Of a stretch of 6,464 nucleotides of DNA, positions 1 to 5,481 are shown one piece after another. Where the stretch lies: contig DBLB01000104.1 of the NCBI GenBank assembly GCA_002298695.1, positions 443-6,906 of the forward strand, in the 5' to 3' direction. The notes beneath the pieces are model-generated. The model worked only from the letters and a program-made list of their open reading frames with translations. It was not told the DNA's origin and searched no databases. Position 1 is the stretch's first letter. Each line of letters begins with the position of its first letter. The position numbers and the translations under genes are program-made. This stretch comes from Clostridiales bacterium UBA735. GTDB lineage: Bacteria > Bacillota > Clostridia > Oscillospirales > Oscillospiraceae.

Positions 1-648
1 CGTTTTGCCCATGCCGGGACGTGCCGCGATGAGCAGCAGGTCAGACTTGTTCAGGCCGTTGATCTTCCGGTCAAGGTCATGCAGGCCGGTGGAGAGACCG
101 GCGATGTCGCTGCCGGATTCGGCGAGCTCTTCCAAACGGTCGTAGACGTTCAGAAGCACCTTTCCGATGTGCTGCAAACTGTCGCCCGAGTTTTCCTTGC
201 GGAGAGAATAAATTTTCTTTTCGGACGCCTCCAGAATCTCCTGCGCCGTGCCGACGCCCTCCTGCACGAGGCCGGTGATCTCGCCGGCGGCTGTACCGAG
301 GCTGCGCAGCAGCGCCTTGTCGCGGACGATGGCGCAGTATTGCCTGACGTTCGCGGCGGTGGGCGTGATTTGCAGGAGCTGGGCGATGTAGTCATAGGAA
401 TGCTGCTCGTCGTAGACACCGCGCTCTTTCATCTTGTCGAGCACGGTGACGGGGTCGATATGCTGCGAGAAGTTGAACATGGTGTAGATCGTTTCATAGA
501 TCTCACGGTTCTGCTGGAGGTAGAAATCGTCCGGCACCAACAGCCCGATGACGTCCGGCACGCAGCGCTCGTCGATGAGCATCGAGCCGAGGACAGACTG
601 CTCCGCCTCGAGCGACTGCGGCACCTGTTTTGTCAGCAATTCATCCAT
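1..648 (-). CDS. dnaB: Replicative DNA helicase DnaB, N-terminal part (cut by window edge)
   Basis: This is the hexameric 5'-3' helicase that unwinds the replication fork and recruits primase (called DnaC in Bacillus). I read 216 codons from the ATG at 648-646 to the window edge with no stop. The N-terminal helical domain (about residues 8-105) starts with the typical QSLEAEQSVLGSML. A linker helix region follows (about 110-180), then the start of the RecA-like motor: GLSTGLHDLDRKINGL and the Walker A motif ARPGMGKT at 209-216, exactly at the edge. The rest of the ATPase domain lies outside, so an intein or truncation downstream cannot be excluded. The start is supported by AGGAGA at 660-655, 6 nt upstream. 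It is the last visible gene of the gdpP-rplI-dnaB operon, 42 nt after rplI. That gene order is conserved in many Firmicutes, which strengthens the call. Confidence 0.96.
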   Translation of the reverse strand, partial: MDELLTKQVPQSLEAEQSVLGSMLIDERCVPDVIGLLVPDDFYLQQNREIYETIYTMFNFSQHIDPVTVLDKMKERGVYDEQHSYDYIAQLLQITPTAANVRQYCAIVRDKALLRSLGTAAGEITGLVQEGVGTAQEILEASEKKIYSLRKENSGDSLQHIGKVLLNVYDRLEELAESGSDIAGLSTGLHDLDRKINGLNKSDLLLIAARPGMGKT

Positions 649-664
649 GTTCGTTCTCCTGAAT

Positions 665-677
665 GGGCGGAACGCCC
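665..677 (-). other. Small hairpin between rplI and dnaB
   Basis: On the minus-strand transcript GGGCG-TTC-CGCCC forms a 5-bp GC stem with a 3-nt loop, between the rplI stop (691) and the dnaB Shine-Dalgarno (660-655). No U-tract follows, so it is not an intrinsic terminator. It could modestly affect mRNA stability or dnaB translation, or mean nothing; stems this short arise often by chance in GC-rich DNA. Confidence 0.3.
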
Positions 678-690
678 GAAAATGATGGGT

Positions 691-1137
691 TTAGAGTTCT
701 TTGACTTCCACTTTGAGGTCGGCGGTGATCTCGTAGCCGAGCTTGCACTTGACGGTATAGATGCCGGTCTGCTTGATCGGTTCGTCGAGGACGATCTTGC
801 GCTTGTCGAGCTGGATGCCCTGCTGCTGGGCGAGGGATTCGGCGATTTCGTTGTTGGTTACGGAACCGAACAGACGGCCTGCGCCGCCGCCCTTGGCGCT
901 GACGACGACGGTGAGCGACTTGAGCTTTTTCGAAATTTCCAGCGCCTCGGCGCGTTCTTTGGCCTGGCGCTCCTGCGTGGCCTTGTCGTTCATGCGCATG
1001 GTATTGACGTTGTCGGCGGTCGCCTCCTGCGCGAGCTTCTTCGGGAGAAGGAAGTTGCGGGCATAGCCGTCGGACACCTCGACCATCTGGCCGCGCTTGC
1101 CCTTGCCCTTGACGTCCTGCGTTAAAATCACTTTCAT
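691..1137 (-). CDS. rplI: 50S ribosomal protein L9
   Basis: This 148-residue protein is the usual length for bacterial L9, which binds 23S rRNA near the base of the L1 stalk and limits frame slippage. The N-terminal rRNA-binding domain (residues 1-about 50) begins MKVILTQDVKGKGKRG and carries the L9 family signature G-x2-G-x4-V-x2-G-Y-x2-N-F-L (visible as VEVSDGYARNFLLPKK). A long charged connecting helix follows (about 45-75), then the C-terminal domain with GRLFGSVTNNEIAESL at about 88-103. The ATG at 1137-1135 is preceded by AAAGGAG at 1151-1145 with 7 nt spacing, which fixes the start. The gene begins 26 nt after the gdpP stop and is very probably co-transcribed with gdpP and dnaB. Nothing about it is unusual. 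Confidence 0.98.
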   Translation of the reverse strand: MKVILTQDVKGKGKRGQMVEVSDGYARNFLLPKKLAQEATADNVNTMRMNDKATQERQAKERAEALEISKKLKSLTVVVSAKGGGAGRLFGSVTNNEIAESLAQQQGIQLDKRKIVLDEPIKQTGIYTVKCKLGYEITADLKVEVKEL

Positions 1138-1163
1138 ATGAATACTCCTTTCAGGGTGAAAAA

Positions 1164-3143
1164 TCAGGTTTCATAGAATTTATCGATGGAGGCCACCAGA
1201 TCGCTCAGCACCGTGCGCACGTCCTTGCCGCGGAGCTGCGCGCCGGCGGTCGCCGCGTTGCCGCCGCCGCCGAGCGGTTCAAGCACCATCTGCACGTTGC
1301 AGCTGCCGATGGAGCGCGCGGAGATCATGACCTGGCCGTCGCTCGGGTAGAGGACGAACGAGGCCGAGATGCCGGAGATGTTCAGCAGCTCGTCCGACGC
1401 CTGCGAGGCGATGGCCCGGGGAACGGGCGTTTCGACCGCAGCGATGGCGATCTCGTTGCGGTAGAGGCGGGCGGCCTGGATGACCTGGTATTTGAGGATG
1501 GTCGCGTCGAGATCGGCCTGGAACAGCTTTTTGACCTCGACAGTATCCGCGCCGGCCCGGCGCAGGAAGGCCGCGGCCTCAAACGTGCGTGCGCCGGTAC
1601 GGACGGTGAAGTTTTTCGTATCGAGCACGATGCCGGCGAGCAGCGCCTGTGCCTCGAGCGGGAGAATGTCCTTCTGGTCGACTGCGTATTGCAGCAGCTC
1701 GGCCACAAGCTCGGACGCCGAAGAGGCGAACGGTTCGTGCAGGTTCAGCACGACCTGCTCGATGTAGTCCGCCGCACGGCGGTGATGGTCGATGACGGCG
1801 ACGCGGGGGATGGACTCGAGCAGCTCCTTCGATTCGACCTGATCGGGGCGGTTCGTGTCGACGACGATCAGCAGACTGCGCGGGTCGGCCTCGACGAGGG
1901 CGTCCTGCCCGGAGAGAAAGACGTCTTCATAGTCCTCCTCCTGCCGCAGCTCGGCCAGAAGTGAGGCGGCCATGTTGTTTTTGAGGTCAATGACGATATG
2001 CGCGGGCTTGCCGCGTTTGCGGCAGAGGCAGCGTATGCCGACGGCCGCGCCGAGCGAGTCGAGATCCGCCATGCGGTGGCCCATGATGAAGACCTGGCTG
2101 GACTGCGCGATGAGCTCGGAGAGCGAACCGGCCACGACGCGGGATTTGACGCGCGTATGGCGCTCAGTCTCCTTTGTGCGGCCGCCATAGAAGGTAAAGT
2201 TATAGCGATCCTTGATGACGGCCTGGTCGCCGCCGCGGGACAGCGCCATCTCGATGGAGAGGATGGCAAAAGAATAATTTTCTTCGAACGATGCGCCGTC
2301 GCGCCCGATGCCGATGGAGACCGTCGCCGCGACGCCGCCGGGATTCTGGATGGCGCGGATGCCGGTCAGAAGAGAGAATTTTTCGTCCTGAAGCTTTTGC
2401 AGATCCTTGGATTCGAAAATCAGCAGGTAGCGGTTGCGCTCGATCTTGCGGCAAATGGCATGCAGACCGTTTGTCCACTGGCTGACGGCCTCGTTGATCT
2501 TTGCGTCGATCTGGGAGACGGCGGAATCGGAGAGATTGTTCGTCAGCTCGTCGTAGTTGTCGACAAGGATGACGGAGACGATCGGGCGGGAGCGCATGAA
2601 CTCGTCGCGGATGTTGAACATCTCGGTCATGTCGGCGAAGAAGATGGTTGCAAGCATGACGGTCGTGGCGTCGTCCTCGGAGCGGACATAGTTGCCGTAG
2701 ATGCGGTAGCGGCGGCCGAGAATGGTCTGGTCGCCGGGCAGCTCGCTCCGGCCCTCGCGCAGCCAGGCGGTGGAGAAACCGGGGATGACGCTGTCCATCG
2801 TCTGATAGCGCGTCGCGTCGGACAGGCCGGTGATGCTGTAGAAGCCGGCGTTGCCCCAGATGATCTCGTTGTCCGGCAGGCGGATGACTGCCATCGGGAA
2901 CGGCGAGCCGGCATGGACGGAGATGCCGACGGAATCCGTCGCACTCTGGACATAGTCCATGAGGATGTGCTTGCGCCGGATGAAACGGATGCGGCTGATA
3001 AGGAAGACCGCGATCGTGACCAGCAGCTCCGCTGCGGCGAGATAATACTGGTCGAGCAGTGCGGCCGCTGCCGTGAAGGCAAGCAGCACGAAGCAGTACC
3101 AGACAGAGCCGGGCTGGAGCACGCGCGGGATATGTTTGTTCAA
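1164..3143 (-). CDS. gdpP: Cyclic-di-AMP phosphodiesterase GdpP (YybT family), membrane-anchored
   Basis: GdpP hydrolyses c-di-AMP to pApA, affecting cell-wall, potassium and osmotic homeostasis. From the TTG start at 3143 it is 659 residues, a typical family length. Layout: two N-terminal membrane segments (about 14-30 and 34-50), a PAS domain (about 75-165, heme-binding in characterised members), a degenerate GGDEF domain (about 185-300, lacking the GGDEF motif as usual in this family), then the DHH-DHHA1 phosphodiesterase. Likely metal ligands are H356, D360 and D362 (GHRMADLDS), D429 (VVDTN), H453 (IDHHRR, DHH at 452-454) and D508 (GIVLDTKNF). Oddity: the DHHA1 glycine motif reads GGGGN (625-629) where family members usually have GGGGH. 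A longer in-frame TTG at 3179 is disfavoured because it lies at the predicted transcription start; AAGGAGGG 7 nt before 3143 decides the start. First gene of the operon with rplI and dnaB. Confidence 0.96.
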   Translation of the reverse strand: MNKHIPRVLQPGSVWYCFVLLAFTAAAALLDQYYLAAAELLVTIAVFLISRIRFIRRKHILMDYVQSATDSVGISVHAGSPFPMAVIRLPDNEIIWGNAGFYSITGLSDATRYQTMDSVIPGFSTAWLREGRSELPGDQTILGRRYRIYGNYVRSEDDATTVMLATIFFADMTEMFNIRDEFMRSRPIVSVILVDNYDELTNNLSDSAVSQIDAKINEAVSQWTNGLHAICRKIERNRYLLIFESKDLQKLQDEKFSLLTGIRAIQNPGGVAATVSIGIGRDGASFEENYSFAILSIEMALSRGGDQAVIKDRYNFTFYGGRTKETERHTRVKSRVVAGSLSELIAQSSQVFIMGHRMADLDSLGAAVGIRCLCRKRGKPAHIVIDLKNNMAASLLAELRQEEDYEDVFLSGQDALVEADPRSLLIVVDTNRPDQVESKELLESIPRVAVIDHHRRAADYIEQVVLNLHEPFASSASELVAELLQYAVDQKDILPLEAQALLAGIVLDTKNFTVRTGARTFEAAAFLRRAGADTVEVKKLFQADLDATILKYQVIQAARLYRNEIAIAAVETPVPRAIASQASDELLNISGISASFVLYPSDGQVMISARSIGSCNVQMVLEPLGGGGNAATAGAQLRGKDVRTVLSDLVASIDKFYET

Positions 3144-3150
3144 AGCAAAA

Positions 3151-3158
3151 CCCTCCTT
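3151..3158 (-). promoter_or_regulatory. Strong Shine-Dalgarno fixing the gdpP TTG start
   Basis: AAGGAGGG on the minus strand lies 7 nt before the TTG at 3143-3141. It lies inside the 36-nt extension that a start at 3179 would translate, so it argues for the shorter 659-residue GdpP beginning MNKHIPRV. A TTG start with a near-perfect Shine-Dalgarno is a common Firmicute arrangement. Confidence 0.88.
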
Positions 3159-3187
3159 ACTCGGACGGAGTATGGCCAATTATCTAC

Positions 3188-3216
3188 AGTATAGCAAAAT
3201 TCTCCTCCCATTACAA
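3188..3216 (-). promoter_or_regulatory. Sigma-A promoter of the gdpP-rplI-dnaB operon
   Basis: On the minus strand TTGTAA (3216-3211) is separated by exactly 17 nt from TATACT (3193-3188). The -10 is preceded by TGC, giving an extended -10 (TGCTATACT). The expected transcription start is near 3180, leaving a leader of roughly 37 nt before the TTG at 3143. No operator-like dyad or terminator is evident between this promoter and gdpP. Confidence 0.8.
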
Positions 3217-3310
3217 GCCGCGCGGAGACACAAATTTCAGGAGCGGGCACAAAGAATTACGCTTTCGACAAGAATGCGGAAAAATTTTTGTATACTTTTT
3301 CGGGAAACTG

Positions 3311-3319
3311 TGCTATACT
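3311..3319 (+). promoter_or_regulatory. Extended -10 promoter for rnj
   Basis: TGCTATACT is an extended -10 element (TGn then TATACT at 3314-3319) in an AT-rich stretch. The -35 is poor: TTGTAT at 3288-3293 would leave a 20-nt spacer, and the 17-nt position reads TATACT (3291-3296). Recognition would therefore depend mainly on the extended -10. The predicted start is about 3326, giving a leader of nearly 300 nt to the rnj start codon. The same nine bases form the -10 of the divergent gdpP promoter. Confidence 0.65.
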
Positions 3320-3330
3320 TCCTATAGTAT

Positions 3331-3342
3331 TGCCATATGGCA
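3331..3342. promoter_or_regulatory. 12-bp palindrome at the rnj transcript 5' end
   Basis: TGCCATATGGCA is a perfect 12-bp palindrome starting about 5 nt after the predicted rnj transcription start and followed by GTC and five T residues (3346-3350). As DNA it could be an operator downstream of the promoter; as RNA a 4-bp stem with an AUAU loop at the extreme 5' end. The stem is short for a terminator, so I do not call one. Confidence 0.4.
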
Positions 3343-3440
3343 GTCTTTTTCAGGGATGAGGCGCTTTTGGGCGCTGATGATAGATCAAAAGCATAGGGCA
3401 TTGCCGGCAGACGGCGGCAGAATTTGCAGCGGCGAGACGG

Positions 3441-3515
3441 GGCCGGGGCAAATGCGGCTGTGTGCGGTGTTTTTGTGTGCCCATTTTTGCCCCGGACGCA
3501 GTGCGGCCGGGGCAA
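3441..3515 (+). repeat. 11-nt direct repeat flanking its own complement in the rnj leader
   Basis: GGCCGGGGCAA occurs at 3441-3451 and again at 3505-3515. Between them, TTTGCCCCGG at 3486-3495 is complementary to both. Pairing with copy 1 gives 10 perfect bp (3443-3452 with 3486-3495) and a 33-nt loop. Pairing with copy 2 gives 9 bp (3487-3495 with 3507-3515), an A-G mismatch, 3 more bp and an AGT loop. The two structures cannot coexist. Confidence 0.7.
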
Positions 3516-3593
3516 GGCGGCGAAGGTTTCGAAGGAAACGACAGGGCCGCAGAACAAAGTGCTTTCCGATCACAGGCAGGTGGGCTGTTTTGC

Positions 3594-3607
3594 CAGACGG
3601 CCGTCTG
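3594..3607. promoter_or_regulatory. 14-bp perfect palindrome just upstream of rnj
   Basis: CAGACGGCCGTCTG is fully self-complementary and ends 14 nt before the rnj ATG, in the place where a ribosome binding site would be expected. In RNA it can form a 5-bp stem (CAGAC/GTCTG) with a GGCC loop, or an intermolecular duplex; in DNA it could be a protein-binding dyad. Its function is unknown. Confidence 0.5.
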
Positions 3608-3621
3608 CGATCCACAAAATT

Positions 3622-5301
3622 ATGTTAGAAAAGAGTGAATTTGATTTGGCAGAAAAATTGAAAATCATTGCCCTCGGCGGTCTGAACGAGATCGGCAAGA
3701 ACATGACCGTGCTGGAATACGGAAAGGACATCATCGTTGTCGACTGTGGTCTCGGCTTTCCGGAGGACGATATGTACGGCGTTGACCTCGTGATCGCGGA
3801 CATGACTTATCTGGTCAAAAATCAGAACCGCATCCGGGGCATGTTCCTGACGCATGGGCACGAGGACCACATCGGCGGCATCCCGTATGCGATGCAGCAG
3901 TTCAAGTGCCCCATCCACGCCACGCGGCTGACCGCGGGGCTGGTGAAGCTGAAGCTGGAGGAGCACCATCTCGACCGCGTCGTCCAGCTGCACACCCACG
4001 AGGCCGGCGAGACGGTGAAGGCCGGCTGCTTCCAGGTGGAGTTCATCCACGTGAACCATTCGATCGCCGACGCGGTCGCGTTCGCGATCAAAACGCCGGT
4101 GGGCGTGGTCGTGATGACCGGCGACTTCAAGATCGACGCGATGGCCGAGGACGGCATGATCAATCTGACGCGCTTCGGCGAGCTGGGGCGCGACGGCGTG
4201 CTGGCACTGCTGTGCGATTCGACGAACGTCGAGCGGCCGGGCTATACGCCGTCGGAACGGAAGGTCGCCGAGAGCTTCGAGCGCCAGTTTTCCGGCTGCC
4301 GGGAGCGGATCATCGTCACGACGTTTGCCTCCAATGCGTTCCGCTTGCAAAGCCTTTTGACCGTGGCGCACAAGTTCGGCCGCAAAGTCGCCGTTACGGG
4401 CCGGAGCATGGAGAACATTCTCAAGGTCTCCACCGATCTTGGCTATCTGAAAATTCCCAACAATACGCTCGTCGAGCTCAACGCGATCAAACAGCTGCCG
4501 AAGCACAAGATCTGCATCGTGTCGACCGGGTCACAGGGCGAAAATATGTCGGCGCTCTATCGGATGGCGTTCTCGGAGCACCGGCAGGTCGAGATCCAGG
4601 CGGGCGACCGCGTGATCATTTCGGCCTCGGCCATCCCGGGCAACGAGAAGGCCATCGGCAAGATCATCAACGAGCTGTACCGCAAGGGCGCAGACGTGGT
4701 CTATGACAAGCTCGAGGGCCTGCATGTCTCCGGACATGCGTGCCAGGAGGAGCTGAAGCTCATCCACGGGCTGCTGAAGCCGCGGTTCTTCATACCGGTT
4801 CACGGCGAGCAGCGGCATTTGCAGGCGCATTCGCGGCTGGCGCAGAGCATGGGGATGGACCCGAAGAACATCTTCATCAGCGACATCGGCAAGACGCTGG
4901 AGCTGACGCGCGGCAGCTGCAAATGGGGGGCACAGGTCCCGGCAGGGCGTATTCTGGTGGACGGTACCGGCGTCGGCGACGTCGGGAGCGTGGTGCTCCG
5001 CGACCGGAAGCATCTGGCGCAGGACGGCATGCTCGTTGTCGTGGTCAACCTTTCGGCAGAGGACGGCAGCGTTATCACCGGGCCGGACATCATCACGCGC
5101 GGTTTTGTCTACGTGAAGGAATCGGAGAATCTGATGGAGGAGCTGCGCGTCATCGCCGCCCATGCCATCGACCGCTGCCAGCAGAACGGCAAGAGCGACT
5201 GGAGCGTGCTCAAGGCGGCCATCAAGAACGACCTTTCCGGGTATCTGTTCAAGAAGACGAAGCGCAATCCGATGATCCTGCCGGTCATCATGGAAATCTG
5301 A
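3622..5301 (+). CDS. rnj: Ribonuclease J (metallo-beta-lactamase/beta-CASP RNase)
   Basis: RNase J is a cytoplasmic 5'-3' exonuclease and endonuclease for mRNA decay and rRNA maturation. From ATG 3622 it is 559 residues, against about 555 for Bacillus J1. The metallo-beta-lactamase fold has HGHEDH (H78, H80, D82, H83), H146 (HVNHSIAD) and D168 (MTGDFKID); the beta-CASP insert is about 210-378; the fold resumes with SGH (H372) and PVHGE (H394); a C-terminal domain follows from about 458. All expected zinc ligands are present, each offset +4 from Bacillus J1 numbering, so it should be active. The start is uncertain: no Shine-Dalgarno precedes 3622. TTG 3646 is an alternative, and the frame stays open upstream to 3424, with GTG 3559, but those 66 extra residues do not resemble the family. 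No second rnj copy and no rpoY-like gene sits next to it. Confidence 0.95.
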   Translation: MLEKSEFDLAEKLKIIALGGLNEIGKNMTVLEYGKDIIVVDCGLGFPEDDMYGVDLVIADMTYLVKNQNRIRGMFLTHGHEDHIGGIPYAMQQFKCPIHATRLTAGLVKLKLEEHHLDRVVQLHTHEAGETVKAGCFQVEFIHVNHSIADAVAFAIKTPVGVVVMTGDFKIDAMAEDGMINLTRFGELGRDGVLALLCDSTNVERPGYTPSERKVAESFERQFSGCRERIIVTTFASNAFRLQSLLTVAHKFGRKVAVTGRSMENILKVSTDLGYLKIPNNTLVELNAIKQLPKHKICIVSTGSQGENMSALYRMAFSEHRQVEIQAGDRVIISASAIPGNEKAIGKIINELYRKGADVVYDKLEGLHVSGHACQEELKLIHGLLKPRFFIPVHGEQRHLQAHSRLAQSMGMDPKNIFISDIGKTLELTRGSCKWGAQVPAGRILVDGTGVGDVGSVVLRDRKHLAQDGMLVVVVNLSAEDGSVITGPDIITRGFVYVKESENLMEELRVIAAHAIDRCQQNGKSDWSVLKAAIKNDLSGYLFKKTKRNPMILPVIMEI

Positions 5302-5309
5302 CGGAGTAT

Positions 5310-5341
5310 CGGCGCAGGCATTCCGGGAACGGGCTGCGCCG
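5310..5341 (+). terminator. Hairpin after rnj, possible weak terminator or 3' stabilising stem
   Basis: CGGCGCAG (5310-5317) pairs perfectly with CTGCGCCG (5334-5341), and an inner CCG-GGAA-CGG hairpin caps the stem. It starts 9 nt after the rnj stop. The sequence right after it is GAGAGAATAATT with no U-tract; the nearest T run (5369-5374) is 28 nt away. It is therefore not a canonical Rho-independent terminator, but may define or protect the rnj mRNA 3' end. Confidence 0.45.
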
Positions 5342-5384
5342 GAGAGAATAATTCCGAAAACAGAAAGATTTTTTGAAATATCCC

Positions 5385-5414
5385 TTGTCAAAAATGCGGA
5401 TTTGGGTATATAAT
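5385..5414 (+). promoter_or_regulatory. Sigma-A promoter of rpoD
   Basis: TTGTCA (5385-5390) and a consensus TATAAT (5409-5414) are separated by 18 nt; an overlapping TATATA at 5407-5412 would give 16 nt. The AT-rich run GTATATAATAATAC stands out from its surroundings. The expected start is near 5421, giving a leader of about 60 nt. This implies rpoD can be transcribed independently of rnj and, if sigma-A-dependent as it appears, by its own product. Confidence 0.82.
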
Positions 5415-5449
5415 AATACAGTTGCGCGATTGGGTGCGGCAAAGAGAAA

Positions 5450-5464
5450 TTGTGCTGGGCACAA
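5450..5464 (+). promoter_or_regulatory. Dyad/hairpin in the rpoD leader
   Basis: TTGTGC-TGG-GCACAA is a perfect 6-bp inverted repeat with a 3-nt centre, downstream of the predicted transcription start and 3 nt before the AAGGA Shine-Dalgarno (5468-5472). It could act as an operator or as an RNA stem next to the ribosome binding site. It resembles no operator I can name with confidence. Confidence 0.45.
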
Positions 5465-5481
5465 ATTAAGGATGAGCTGAA

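Larger units (their letters stand above)
3326..3621 (+). promoter_or_regulatory. Long structured 5' leader of rnj, unrecognised type
   Basis: About 296 nt lie between the predicted transcription start and the rnj ATG, and no gene is convincing here. The leader is GC-rich and full of complementary segments: GCGC arms at 3361-3364/3371-3374, a 10-bp pairing 3443-3452/3486-3495, a competing 9-bp pairing 3487-3495/3507-3515, a GTTTC-GAAG-GAAAC hairpin at 3526-3539 and a palindrome at 3594-3607. I compared it by eye with conserved cores of RNase P RNA, SRP RNA, T-box and the FMN, SAM, ydaO and yybP-ykoY riboswitches, and saw no match. No U-tract follows the strong hairpins, so control of translation or mRNA stability is more likely than intrinsic termination. 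An RNA role is inference. Confidence 0.5.

Noticed and set aside
79..1125. A 348-codon plus-strand frame across dnaB and rplI
   Set aside because: It runs antisense through two recognised genes and their spacer. The composition is typical of antisense translation.
2180..2460. An active GGDEF diguanylate cyclase in the gdpP product
   Set aside because: The domain region lacks the GG(D/E)EF catalytic motif, as is normal for the YybT/GdpP family. Cyclase activity is not expected.
1998..3194. A 398-codon plus-strand frame opposite gdpP
   Set aside because: It is a shadow of gdpP: the translation is low-complexity (Asp/Ala/Gly/Val-rich), there is no ribosome binding site, and gdpP motifs on the other strand are unambiguous.
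3346..3350. An intrinsic terminator formed by the 3331-3342 palindrome and the T run
   Set aside because: The stem would be only 4 bp with an AU loop, and the T run is five bases after a GTC spacer, which is too weak for a confident terminator.
3424..3621. A 66-residue N-terminal extension of RNase J from TTG 3424
   Set aside because: The extension does not resemble RNase J N-termini, has no Shine-Dalgarno and overlaps the structured leader. The ATG at 3622 gives the usual family length. An intermediate start at GTG 3559 is not fully excluded.
3326..3621. A known structured RNA (RNase P RNA, SRP RNA, T-box, common riboswitches) in the rnj leader
   Set aside because: I looked for conserved cores such as the RNase P GAGGAAAGTCCGGGC, the SRP GGTCAGGTCCGGAAGGAAGC and the T-box GGGTGGNACCGCG and found none. 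A covariance-model scan would be needed to settle it.
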